Assembly (NCBI GenBank): GCA_035548835.1
Contig: DASZSB010000110.1
Location: forward strand, 1-64,000
DNA: 64,000 nucleotides
Reading direction: 5' to 3'
Origin: FEN-1219 sp035548835
GTDB lineage: Bacteria; Pseudomonadota; Gammaproteobacteria; Steroidobacterales; Rariloculaceae
How positions within the stretch are numbered: position 1 is the stretch's first letter; each line of letters begins with the position of its first letter. Shown here one piece after another: positions 43,975 through 52,370 of this stretch. The notes under the pieces are model-generated. The model did not search any database. It was given only the letters and a program-made list of their open reading frames with translations, and was not told the origin of the DNA. Both the position numbers and the translations under genes were made by a program.

Positions 43975-44655
43975 ACGAGGACTGTGCCGCTGCGCTCGCC
44001 CGGGGGCGGCCGCGCGTGACATAAGCGAAGACGCCCGCGTCGCGATCGCGCATGCACGCGGGGGCGTTCGACTCGGGCCGGCGCAGCGACGCATCCTGGC
44101 GCCGCCGGGCGGCCCGGGGGTCCGGCTGTGCGTTAGTGTTGTCGCGGGTGGGGTCCGAGCGTCGGTCCACGGGCGGCGATGCGCCGGCGGGTCCAGAAAA
44201 CGGGTGCTCGCGAAACCCCTATGCACGTGCGCGAACATTTGACTACACTAGCGGCTCGTTGCTCGCGGCACTTTGTCTGGTCAAACAGTGGTGGCAGGGC
44301 GCAGAGTTCGCTCTCACCGGGACGCCGTCGCCGCGGCTCGATAACTCGAATGAGGTTTGGTGCCACGTCCTAGACCCGACGAATCGGGCGAAGGGGTAAA
44401 ACCCCAGGGCATGGTAGGGGGAATCTGTGGACGGTCTTTCAGACTGCCGTTGCGACCGCGGCCATTCCGGCCGGGCCCGTTTCGGGCTTGCGGTTGTCCG
44501 TCGTGGATTCTTCATGGAAACTATGATTTCGATGCGGAGCCCGCCCTCGCGGGCGGCCGCGGTCGTCCCCGGCACAGCCGGGAGCGGCCGGTCCATGGGG
44601 TTGTTCGCTGGCATGAGCCTTGTGCAGGGTAAATTTTCAGGAGGCGCTTTTTGTG
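43975..44655. other. Long intergenic region and leader before the TonB-type operon
   Basis: About 680 bases without a convincing gene. Small open frames occur at 44052-44399 and 44427-44675, but they have no family-like sequence and no good ribosome site. There are several short hairpins: GGGGTAAAACCCC near 44396, GTCTTTCAGAC near 44440, CCGCCCTCGCGGGCGG near 44543 and a CCCGG/CCGGG pair near 44570. A -35-like TTGACT lies near 44240. The region ends with a strong AGGAGG (44639-44644). It may hold an operon promoter and a structured leader; I recognise no known riboswitch. Confidence 0.45.
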
Positions 44656-45453
44656 ATGACGCTTTTCAAAACTAAAGTAGCTGCAGCTACTGGCCAACGG
44701 CTGGTCCACCTGCTGGTGGCCATCGTGCCGGCTCTGCTGGCCGCGCCCGCCGGTGCGCAGCTTCAAGAGGCGCTGACCGCACAAGTTCAGGCAGACAAAG
44801 AAGCGGCGCAGACGCAGGACCAGATCAAGACGATCCAGGAGCGCACGCAGGACGCCGCCGGTCGTTACGCGCAGGCCATGGCCGACGCGGACAGCCTCGA
44901 GCGTTACAACAACCAGCTCCAGGAGCAGGTCAAGTCGCAGCAGACCGAGATCGCGTCGATCGAGCGTCAGCTCACCGACATCGAGACGACCAACCGCGAA
45001 GTGCAGCCGCTGATGCAGCAGATGGTCGACACGCTCGCTCAGTTCGTGTCCCTCGACGTGCCGTTCCTGCTCGATGAGCGCCAGGCACGCGTGCAGGGCC
45101 TGAAGGACATGATGGCCCGGGCCGACGTGACGATCTCCGAGAAGTACCGCCGGATCCTCGAGGCCTACCAGATCGAGCTCGAGTACGGCCGCACGCTCGA
45201 AGCCTACCAGGGCCGTCTCGGCACCGGCGCCGATGCGCGCACGGTCGAGTTCGCACGGCTCGGTCGCGTGTCGCTGATGTATCGCACGATCGACGGCAGC
45301 GAGACCGGTTACTGGGACGCGACGAAGAAGTCGTGGGTCAAGGATGACAGCTACAAGCAGGCCGTGGAGGTTGCGCTGCGCGTCGCCAAGCGCGATGGCG
45401 CTGCCGAGTTGCTGACCGTACCTGTTCCGGCGCCGCAGGAGGTGCGGTCATGA
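44656..45453 (+). CDS. DUF3450 family periplasmic coiled-coil protein (copy 1)
   Basis: A 265-residue exported protein with a signal peptide (ends PAGAQ) followed by a long coiled coil (about residues 35-125, rich in Gln/Glu heptads). A globular end holds YRRILEAYQIELEYGRTLEAYQ and RVSLMYRTIDGSETGYWD. DUF3450 genes sit in front of TtpC in TonB2-type operons. A strong AGGAGG precedes both the ATG at 44656 and an in-frame GTG at 44653. Its stop overlaps the next start (ATGA). A second copy is at 50154. Confidence 0.88.
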   Translation: MTLFKTKVAAATGQRLVHLLVAIVPALLAAPAGAQLQEALTAQVQADKEAAQTQDQIKTIQERTQDAAGRYAQAMADADSLERYNNQLQEQVKSQQTEIASIERQLTDIETTNREVQPLMQQMVDTLAQFVSLDVPFLLDERQARVQGLKDMMARADVTISEKYRRILEAYQIELEYGRTLEAYQGRLGTGADARTVEFARLGRVSLMYRTIDGSETGYWDATKKSWVKDDSYKQAVEVALRVAKRDGAAELLTVPVPAPQEVRS

Positions 45454-46847
45454 GAAAGATCACAACGTTGCTGCCGATCGTGGCAGCTCTTGGCGTCGCC
45501 GTTCCCGCGTTCGCGCAGCAGCAGGCCAGCAACCTCAGCGACCTGCTGAACCAGGTGCAGCAGGTCCGTGCCGAGACGAACGCGACGTTCGACAAGCGCC
45601 GCGCCGAGTACGAAGCGGCGGGCAGCGACGCGCAGAAGGCGGCGCTGATGCAGAAGGCCGAGCAGCAGCGCAAGGAGCTCGATGCGTCGTCGCAGAAGCT
45701 GGCCGACACCTATTCGGCGAACGAGGTCCGCATCAACAACCTCAACCAGCAGCTGCGCGACAAGGCCGCGAAGCTCGGGCTCGCCGAGATCTTCGGCCTG
45801 GCCCGGCAGGCGGCAAACGACGATTCGACGATCCTGCAGCAGTCGCTGATCTCCACGCAGTTCCCGCCGGCGGCAGGCCAGCCCTCGCGCGACGAGTGGC
45901 TGCGTGAGTTCTCGAGCTCCCGCGCCACCCCGATGGCGACGGACCTGGAGCGGCTGTGGGTCGAGATCCAGCGGGAAATGACGGCCAGCGGCCAGGTCGC
46001 GAAGTACAAGACCCGTATCGTGCAGCCGGGCGGACAGAACACCGAGGCGGACGTGATCCGCATCGGCCCGTTCAATGCCATGGCGAATGGTCAGTTCCTG
46101 CAGTATCTGCCGAGCCTGCACACGTTCAGCGTATTGCCGCGGCAGCTGCCGCCGCAGTTCATGCGCGTGGCGGCGGCGTTCCAGAACGCCACGTCCGGCT
46201 ATGCACAGGCGGTCGTCGACCCGAACCGCGGCGTGCTGCTCGGCCTGTACGTCGAGCGGCCGACTGTCGGCGAGCGTATCCAGCGCGGCGAGGAAGTCGG
46301 CTACGTCATCATCGTGGTCGGCGTGCTTGGCGTGCTCGCGTTCCTGTACCAGCTCGTGAGCCTCATCGTCGTTCGTCTGGGCGTCAGCAAGCAGCTGAAG
46401 AATCTGGACAAACCAAGCAAGAACAACCCGCTGGGCCGCGTGCTGCTGGCGTTCAAGGGCGACCCGAACCGCATCGAAGAGGACGCAGAAGTCGCCGAGC
46501 TGCGCATCACGGAAGCCGTGCTGCGCGAGGTTCCGAAGCTCGAGCGGTTCCAGGCGTTCCTGCGCCTCGCGGTCGCGGCCGGCCCGCTGCTCGGCCTGAT
46601 CGGCACGGTCGTCGGCATGATCGTGACGTTCCAGAGCATCACCGAGTCCGGCTCGAGCGATCCGAAGCTGATGGCCGGCGGTATCGGCCGCGCCATGATC
46701 GCGACGGTGCTGGGCCTCGGCATCGCGATCCCGCTGCTGTTCGCGAACGCGCTGTTGAACTCGCTGTCACGCGGCATCGTCCAGATTCTGGACGAGCAGA
46801 GCGCCGGCATGTTGGCCGAGAGCATCGAGAAGAAGCGTCATGCTTGA
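45450..46847 (+). CDS. TtpC-like MotA/TolQ/ExbB protein with periplasmic extension (copy 1)
   Basis: A 465-residue inner-membrane protein. It has a signal-like start, a long periplasmic coiled-coil region, then the MotA/TolQ/ExbB channel domain: a helix at about residue 285 (VIIVVGVLGVLAFLYQL), a cytoplasmic loop, and two late helices with FLRLAVAAGPLLGLIGTVVGMIVTF. This layout equals Vibrio TtpC, required for TonB2-dependent transport. It shares start and stop bases with its neighbours at both sides, so the block is translationally coupled. A very similar second copy lies at 50831. Confidence 0.9.
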   Translation: MRKITTLLPIVAALGVAVPAFAQQQASNLSDLLNQVQQVRAETNATFDKRRAEYEAAGSDAQKAALMQKAEQQRKELDASSQKLADTYSANEVRINNLNQQLRDKAAKLGLAEIFGLARQAANDDSTILQQSLISTQFPPAAGQPSRDEWLREFSSSRATPMATDLERLWVEIQREMTASGQVAKYKTRIVQPGGQNTEADVIRIGPFNAMANGQFLQYLPSLHTFSVLPRQLPPQFMRVAAAFQNATSGYAQAVVDPNRGVLLGLYVERPTVGERIQRGEEVGYVIIVVGVLGVLAFLYQLVSLIVVRLGVSKQLKNLDKPSKNNPLGRVLLAFKGDPNRIEEDAEVAELRITEAVLREVPKLERFQAFLRLAVAAGPLLGLIGTVVGMIVTFQSITESGSSDPKLMAGGIGRAMIATVLGLGIAIPLLFANALLNSLSRGIVQILDEQSAGMLAESIEKKRHA

Positions 46848-47361
46848 TCAAGTACCGCTGGTTCGGGGCATCGTTTCGCTGTCGAATGACGGCGGTCCGT
46901 TCGTCCTGCTGATCTACGCCGCGGGCGTGCTGATGTGGGCGCTGATCATCGAGCGGTACTGGTACTTCAGCTTCGTGCTGCCGAAGCAGGCGGCGAACCT
47001 GCAGGCCGAGTGGCTGGCCAGGAAGGACCGCTCTTCCTGGTGCGCACGGCAGATCCGGACGGCGATGATCTCGCGCCTCAACGGCTCCATGACAACGGGG
47101 TTCCCCGTGCTGCAGGTCCTGGTGCCGATGTCGCCGCTGCTCGGCCTGATCGGCACGGTCAGCGGCATGCTCGAGGTGTTCGATTCGATGGCGCTGCGCG
47201 GCAGTGCCGACGCGCGCAGCATGGCGAGCGGTGTATCCGCCGCCATGATCTGCACGATGTCGGGGCTGGCGGTCAGTATCACCGGGCTGTATCCGGTCCA
47301 CTACTTCCGCACCCGGGCGACGCGCGAAACGGAGCTCCTGGCGGATAAACTGAGTTTCTAG
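46840..47361 (+). CDS. exbB: ExbB-family proton channel subunit
   Basis: A 173-residue MotA/TolQ/ExbB protein with three helices: FVLLIYAAGVLMWALIIERYWYF near the N-terminus, then PMSPLLGLIGTVSGMLEVF and the last helix MICTMSGLAVSITGLYPVHYF. It lacks the long periplasmic extension of the neighbouring gene and is the ExbB2-type partner. Its ATG overlaps the end of the preceding gene by eight bases. With ExbD and TonB it converts proton motive force to outer-membrane transport. Confidence 0.9.
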   Translation: MLDQVPLVRGIVSLSNDGGPFVLLIYAAGVLMWALIIERYWYFSFVLPKQAANLQAEWLARKDRSSWCARQIRTAMISRLNGSMTTGFPVLQVLVPMSPLLGLIGTVSGMLEVFDSMALRGSADARSMASGVSAAMICTMSGLAVSITGLYPVHYFRTRATRETELLADKLSF

Positions 47362-47363
47362 CC

Positions 47364-47774
47364 ATGCGCAAGCGAAGACACGCAGCAGACGGTCACGAGT
47401 CATCGCATGGCATCGACCTCGCGCCGATGCTGGACTTCGTGATCAATCTGCTGATCTTCTTCATCATCACTGCCGTGTTCGTCAAGGAATCGGGTCTTAC
47501 CGTAAACCGGCCGACGTCGTTCGAGCAGGAGCGCAAGGAAGACTCGAAGAGCATCCAGATCCAGATCCTCGACAACGGGGAGATCTGGGTCGACAACCGT
47601 GCGGTGGATGCGCGCGCGGTGCGCGCGAACGTGGAGCGGCTCAGCGCCGTGAATCCCGACAGTGGCGTGCTGATCCTGGCGCAGGAGAAGGCACCCACCG
47701 GGACTCTCGTTGAGGTTGTCGACCAGGTGCACCTGGGCGGCATCTACAACATCACGTTCAGCACGACGCAGTAG
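47364..47774 (+). CDS. exbD: ExbD-family protein (first of two)
   Basis: A 136-residue biopolymer transport protein with a short cytoplasmic tail, one membrane helix and a periplasmic domain. The essential membrane aspartate is D24 in DLAPMLDFVINLLIFF. It begins 2 bases after the exbB stop. A second ExbD gene follows immediately; both have the same membrane motif but diverge in the periplasmic half, so hetero-oligomers are possible (inference). Confidence 0.9.
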   Translation: MRKRRHAADGHESSHGIDLAPMLDFVINLLIFFIITAVFVKESGLTVNRPTSFEQERKEDSKSIQIQILDNGEIWVDNRAVDARAVRANVERLSAVNPDSGVLILAQEKAPTGTLVEVVDQVHLGGIYNITFSTTQ

Positions 47775-47798
47775 GCGCAGGCCAGAGAGGGGAGAATC

Positions 47799-48218
47799 AT
47801 GCAGTCACGACGACATGCGCCGGACAGCGAGGATCACGGCATCGACCTGGCGCCGATGCTGGATTTCACGATCAATCTGTTGATCTTCTTCATCATCACG
47901 ACCTCGTTCATCAAGGAAGCCGGCGTCACCGTGTTCAAGCCGGCAGCGGTCACCGCGGTCAACAAACCGTCCGGCAACCTGCTGATTGCGATCCGCGAGA
48001 ACGGGGATATCTGGATGGATCGCCGCCGGGTCGAGCTGCGCGACGTCCGGACGCTGATGGAGCGTCTCCATATCGAACGGCCGGAGGACACGGTCGTGAT
48101 CATCGCCGACCGTGCGTCGAACGCTGGTGTGGTGGCGAAGGTCATGGACGAGGTCCGTCTGGCCGGCATCACGGACGTGTCGATCGCCGCGAACCCGAAT
48201 GCGGGCGGCGGCGGTTGA
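47799..48218 (+). CDS. exbD: ExbD-family protein (second of two)
   Basis: A 139-residue ExbD with membrane aspartate D22 in DLAPMLDFTINLLIFF. The periplasmic part (SGNLLIAIRENGDIWMDRRRVELRDVRTLM) keeps the family fold. A GAGAGGGGAG purine stretch precedes the ATG. The tail ends in Gly-rich AGGGG. Two consecutive ExbD genes are found in several TonB2-type operons, but the pairing with duplicated flanks here is unusual. Confidence 0.9.
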   Translation: MQSRRHAPDSEDHGIDLAPMLDFTINLLIFFIITTSFIKEAGVTVFKPAAVTAVNKPSGNLLIAIRENGDIWMDRRRVELRDVRTLMERLHIERPEDTVVIIADRASNAGVVAKVMDEVRLAGITDVSIAANPNAGGGG

Positions 48219-48237
48219 ACCGCAAAGGAGGACGACG

Positions 48238-48837
48238 ATGAATGCACTGAGAGTACCGATTGCAGTAATTGTCTCCGGCGTGCTCACCACGAGCATGTTC
48301 TGGCTCCTGTGGCACCTCGTCGGCCGGCAGTTCGACGCGGGTCAGGTTCAGGAAGCGCAGCGCATCGAGTTCTCGCGCATGCGCCGCGATACCGAGGTGG
48401 CCACCAAGCGCGACCAGAAGGTGGAGCGCGAGCGGCCGCCGCCGACTCCGGAAACTCCGCATATGAACTTCAGCGCGGGCGGCGTCGAAAGCAACGTCGC
48501 GCAGCTCGCGCCGGTCGTCGACACCCGCGGCGCCATGTCGCGCATGAGCATGTCGGCCGGCTCCGACCGCGACGTCATTCCGCTCGTGCGTATCGCGCCG
48601 GACTATCCGCCGCGGGCGCTGAGCCGCGGTCTCGAGGGCTGGGTGCAGGTGCGCTTCACGATCACGGCGACGGGCACGGTCAAGGACCCGATGGTGGTCA
48701 ATCATTCGGATGCGGTGTTCGACGACGCCGCTCTGAAGGCGATTTCCCGGTGGCGTTACAACCCGCGCGTCGAAGGCGGCGTAGCCGTCGAGCGTGTGGG
48801 CATCGAAACCTTGATTACGTTCAAGCTCGAGAAGTAG
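48238..48837 (+). CDS. tonB: TonB-family energy transducer (TonB2-like)
   Basis: A 199-residue protein with one N-terminal membrane helix (residues 7-27, including the family VSGVLTTSMFWLLWHL), a short basic Pro-containing linker (ERPPPTPETPHM) and the C-terminal TonB fold. The latter runs from IPLVRIAPDYPPRALSRGLEGWVQVRFTI to AISRWRYNPRVEGG. The linker is short, as in TonB2 types. The ATG at 48238 has AAAGGAGGA upstream. It delivers ExbBD energy to outer-membrane receptors, none of which is encoded here. Confidence 0.93.
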   Translation: MNALRVPIAVIVSGVLTTSMFWLLWHLVGRQFDAGQVQEAQRIEFSRMRRDTEVATKRDQKVERERPPPTPETPHMNFSAGGVESNVAQLAPVVDTRGAMSRMSMSAGSDRDVIPLVRIAPDYPPRALSRGLEGWVQVRFTITATGTVKDPMVVNHSDAVFDDAALKAISRWRYNPRVEGGVAVERVGIETLITFKLEK

Positions 48838-48864
48838 ACAGGGAACAACGGGAGTCGAGGAAAC

Positions 48865-50133
48865 ATGCTTAGCCAACGTAACCGTTCGTTGCTTAGATTC
48901 CTGGGGGTTGCCGTGCTGCTCGCGGTCTTCCAGGTGTCCTGGGCCCAGCAGGCCCAGAAGAAGGACGAGAAGGCGTCCGCGCCCACGATCGACGCCGCCA
49001 CCGGCAAAGTGCTGAACGAGGCGATCGAGCTGCTGAACAAGGAAGACTACAAGGGGGCGGGTGCAAAGATCGCCACCTTGAATCTCGACAAGCTGAGCCC
49101 GTACGAGCGCAGCAAGGTCGAGCAGATCCTGTTCAACGTCGCGTATTCGCAGGAAAAGTACGACGAGGCCCGCGGCCACCTGCAGAAGGCCATCGATGCC
49201 GGCGGCCTGAATCAGCAGGAGATCGAGCAGGCCCGCTATCAGTCCGCCCAGCTGTACATGCAGCAGGAAAAGTGGAAGGAAGGCGCGGCGGCTCTCGAGG
49301 ATTGGTTCAAGACCGCCACGAAGCCGAACTCTGCGGCGTACTACCTGCTGGCCGTCGCGTACTACCAGCAGGCAGTGGCGGCGAGCGGTAAGGCGGCGAC
49401 GGACCTCTTCGGCAAGGCCCTGGTGCCGGCGAAGAAGGCCGTCGAGCTCATGGAGAAGCCGCAGGAGAGCTGGCTCTCGATGCTGTCGGCGCTGTATCTG
49501 CAGCGCGAGGAGTACAAGGAGGCCATCCCCGTTCTGCAGCAGCTGGTCAGCATTGCCCCGAGCAAGAAGGCCTACTGGCTGCAGCTGTCGTCGATCTACG
49601 GCCAGATGGAGGACTATTCGAACTCGCTTGCGGCCATGCAGCTGGCGTACAACGCCGGTCTCGTGACGGAGGACTCCGAAATCCGTCGCCTCGCCGACCT
49701 GTTGCTGTTCAACTCGGTGCCGTACCGCGGTGCCCAGGTCCTCGAGTCGGCCATCGAGAAGAAGACCGTGAAGCTCGACGACAAGCTCTACGAGAAGCTT
49801 GCGAACTGCTGGATCGCGGCGGGCGAGTACGACAAGGCCATCAACCCGCTCCAGAAGTCGGCGGAGCTCTCCTCGAACGGCGACACCTGGGTGCGTCTCG
49901 GTGAGCTGCAGGTGCAGCGCGAGGACTGGCCGGCCGCGCTTACGGCTCTGCAGAAGGGCGTGGAGAAGGGACAGCTGAAGGATGCCGGAAACGCACAGCT
50001 GCTGATGGGCATCGCCTACTACAGCCAGAAGAATTACAAGGAAGCCCGACCGTTCTTCGAGCGTGCCGCGCAGTCTGCGAAGCACAAACAGATCGCGACG
50101 AGCTACCTGCAGGCCATCAAGGCTCTCGGCTGA
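48865..50133 (+). CDS. Exported tetratricopeptide-repeat protein of the TonB operon
   Basis: A 422-residue exported protein (signal ends SWAQ). Multiple TPR-like helical hairpins follow, for example LNEAIELLNKEDYKGAGAKI, YSQEKYDEARGHLQKAIDAGG, YLQREEYKEAIPVLQQLVSI and YYSQKNYKEARPFFERAA. It corresponds to the periplasmic TPR gene that follows tonB2 in Vibrio-type operons. The start at 48865 follows a GGGAACAACGGGAGTCGAGG leader. It lies between tonB and the second DUF3450 gene. Confidence 0.88.
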   Translation: MLSQRNRSLLRFLGVAVLLAVFQVSWAQQAQKKDEKASAPTIDAATGKVLNEAIELLNKEDYKGAGAKIATLNLDKLSPYERSKVEQILFNVAYSQEKYDEARGHLQKAIDAGGLNQQEIEQARYQSAQLYMQQEKWKEGAAALEDWFKTATKPNSAAYYLLAVAYYQQAVAASGKAATDLFGKALVPAKKAVELMEKPQESWLSMLSALYLQREEYKEAIPVLQQLVSIAPSKKAYWLQLSSIYGQMEDYSNSLAAMQLAYNAGLVTEDSEIRRLADLLLFNSVPYRGAQVLESAIEKKTVKLDDKLYEKLANCWIAAGEYDKAINPLQKSAELSSNGDTWVRLGELQVQREDWPAALTALQKGVEKGQLKDAGNAQLLMGIAYYSQKNYKEARPFFERAAQSAKHKQIATSYLQAIKALG

Positions 50134-50153
50134 TAGACATTTAGGAACTCTGC

Positions 50154-50834
50154 ATGACGCGCATTTGGAAATACCCGCGGGTTGCCGGCGGGCTGTTGGC
50201 GGTAGCACTCACTGGCAGCGCACTCGCGCAACAGCAGCCGACTGGCGGGGATCGCTATGCCCGGACGTTGGCCGAGGCGGAGATCACTGCGCGCTACAAC
50301 ACGCAGATCGAGCAGCAGCTTCGCTCGCAGCAGGGCGAGATCGCTGCGCTCGAGCAGCAGATCGCGGGCCTCGATGCGACGGCCGAAGCCGTCGAGCCGC
50401 TGCTGCAGAAGATGTACACGCAGCTCGACGAGTTCGTGAAGAACGACGTGCCGTTCTTCCCCGCGGAGCGCGCCCAGCGCATGGAACGCCTCCGCGATCT
50501 GATGGCGCGTGTCGACGCGCCTGCGTCCGAACGGTTCCGTCGCCTGCTGGAGGCCTACCAGATCGAAATGGAGTACGGCCGCACGATGAGCGCGTACAAG
50601 GACAAGCTCGCGGACGGCCGCGAGGCGGAGTTCGTGCGTCTCGGCCGTGTATCGCTGTTCTACAGGACGATGGACGGCGGCGAGACGGGCTATTGGGACA
50701 ATCAGAAGAAGAGCTGGGTACCGGATCGCGACTCGGCTCGCGCGATCGAGCAGGCGCTCGCCATCGCGAAGGAGCAGCGCGCACCGGACCTAATCGTGGT
50801 CCCGGTGCCGGCAGCGCAAGGAGGTAGATCGTGA
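50154..50834 (+). CDS. DUF3450 family periplasmic coiled-coil protein (copy 2)
   Basis: A 226-residue paralogue of the protein at 44656 with a signal peptide (ends GSALAQ), a shorter coiled coil and the same globular end: FRRLLEAYQIEMEYGRTMSAYK and RVSLFYRTMDGGETGYWD. It begins 20 bases after the TPR gene and its stop overlaps the next gene start by four bases. The N-terminal coil is about 40 residues shorter than copy 1. Confidence 0.88.
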   Translation: MTRIWKYPRVAGGLLAVALTGSALAQQQPTGGDRYARTLAEAEITARYNTQIEQQLRSQQGEIAALEQQIAGLDATAEAVEPLLQKMYTQLDEFVKNDVPFFPAERAQRMERLRDLMARVDAPASERFRRLLEAYQIEMEYGRTMSAYKDKLADGREAEFVRLGRVSLFYRTMDGGETGYWDNQKKSWVPDRDSARAIEQALAIAKEQRAPDLIVVPVPAAQGGRS

Positions 50835-52231
50835 TCATGGCCCGCTCAACCTACGCCCGCGCGATGGTCGTCGCCTTCGCGGTGTCGTCGCTGCTGATCG
50901 GCTTTGCCGCCCGCGCCCAGGACGTCAAGCTCACTGATCTGCGTCAGATGGTCCAGAAGCTGCGCGACGACGAACGCCGGCAGTCGCAGGAGCGCCTGAA
51001 CCGGTTTCGCGCCGAGCAGCAGCGCGCGGAGCGCAGGACGCAGGACGCCCTGGCGCGCCGCAACGCCGCCGAGGCGCGCAGCAACTCGCTCGACAAGCAG
51101 TGGAACGACAACGAGAAGCGCATCGCCGAGATCCAGACCCTGTTGAAGCAGCGCGAGGGCAACCTCGGCGAGCTGTTCGGCGTCACGCGCCAGGTCGCGG
51201 GCGACGCTGCCAACGTGTTGCAGCAGTCCGTGTTGAGCACGCAATACGGCGTGCCCGCGCAAGGCGAGGAGCGGGCGGAGTTCCTGCGCCGCCTGGCGGG
51301 TGCGAAGGCGCTGCCGTCGATTACCGAGCTCGAGCGGCTCTGGTACGAGCTGGTGCGCGAGATGACGGACGCCGGCAAGGTCGTGAAGTATCACGCGCAG
51401 GTGCTGCAGCAGGACAACACGAAGGTCGACAAGGAAGTGGTCCGCGTCGGTCCGTTCACCGTGAGCAGCAACGGCGACTATCTGGGCTATCTGCCGAGCA
51501 CGAAGACGCTGGCGGAGCTCAAGGGGCAGTTGCAGGGCGACTTCCCCGCGATCGGCCGTGCGTTGCAGGCGGCGGCGCCGGGCAGCGGCTATCAGCGGGC
51601 CGTCGTCGACCCGTCGCGCGGCGCGTTGCTCGGTCTGTACGTCGAGCGCCCGACTGTCATCCAGCGCATCAACCAGGGTGAGGCGGTTGGCTGGGTCATC
51701 GTGGCCGTCGGCGTGATCGGCCTGCTGGTGGCGCTGTACCAGGCCGTGTATCTGCTGATCGCCCGCCGGGCGGTCGCCGTGCAGCTCAAGAATCTCGACA
51801 GCCCGACCAAGAACAACGCTCTCGGTCGAGTGCTGCTGTCGTTCCGTGGTGACGGCAAGCGCATGGAGAATACCGAGCTCGCGGAGCTGCGTATCTCGGA
51901 GGCCGTGCTGCGCGAGGTGCCGAAGCTCGAGCGATTCCAGTCGTTCCTGCGCCTGGCCGTCGCCGCAGGTCCTTTGCTGGGTCTGATCGGTACGGTCATC
52001 GGCATGATCATCACGTTCCGGGCGATCGTCGCCTCGGGCTCGAGCGATCCGAAGCTCATGGCCACGGGTATCGGCCAGGCCATGATCAACACGGTGCTCG
52101 GCTTGAGCATCGCGATCCCGCTGCTGTTCATCAACGCGGGTCTGGTCGCGCTGTCGCGCTCGGTCACGCAGACGCTGGACGAGCAGAGCCAGTCGCTGCT
52201 GGCCGAGCAGGTCAAGCAGAAGCACGCCTGA
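50831..52231 (+). CDS. TtpC-like MotA/TolQ/ExbB protein with periplasmic extension (copy 2)
   Basis: A 466-residue paralogue of the protein at 45450. The channel half is nearly the same in sequence (KNLDSPTKNNALGRVLLSF, AVLREVPKLERFQSFLRLAV, GTVIGMIITFRA). The periplasmic half keeps length and coiled-coil character but diverges. GTG at 50831 overlaps the upstream stop; an ATG two codons on (50837) is an alternative. It closes the operon and is followed by a strong hairpin. Confidence 0.9.
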   Translation: MIMARSTYARAMVVAFAVSSLLIGFAARAQDVKLTDLRQMVQKLRDDERRQSQERLNRFRAEQQRAERRTQDALARRNAAEARSNSLDKQWNDNEKRIAEIQTLLKQREGNLGELFGVTRQVAGDAANVLQQSVLSTQYGVPAQGEERAEFLRRLAGAKALPSITELERLWYELVREMTDAGKVVKYHAQVLQQDNTKVDKEVVRVGPFTVSSNGDYLGYLPSTKTLAELKGQLQGDFPAIGRALQAAAPGSGYQRAVVDPSRGALLGLYVERPTVIQRINQGEAVGWVIVAVGVIGLLVALYQAVYLLIARRAVAVQLKNLDSPTKNNALGRVLLSFRGDGKRMENTELAELRISEAVLREVPKLERFQSFLRLAVAAGPLLGLIGTVIGMIITFRAIVASGSSDPKLMATGIGQAMINTVLGLSIAIPLLFINAGLVALSRSVTQTLDEQSQSLLAEQVKQKHA

Positions 52232-52250
52232 TCGCTACCGCATCGGACGT

Positions 52251-52279
52251 ACACGGGGCTGCCAGTGGCAGCCCCGTGT
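52251..52279 (+). terminator. Terminator of the TonB-type operon
   Basis: ACACGGGGCTGCC (52251-52263) pairs with GGCAGCCCCGTGT (52267-52279) around a 3-base loop, 19 bases after the last stop codon, followed by CGTTT. The stem is perfect; the T stretch is short. Confidence 0.75.
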
Positions 52280-52370
52280 CGTTTCCGGCAATCGCATTTG
52301 GCGGCCAGGCACGGCGCATGGCCGGGTGGCGTGCTAGAGTCGTCCATCCATCGCGACCGATCCGTTCCAG

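Noticed and set aside
44052..44675. Two small open frames before the TonB operon (44052-44399 and 44427-44675)
   Set aside because: No good ribosome site for either, composition like antisense or leader sequence, and the second overlaps the DUF3450 start.
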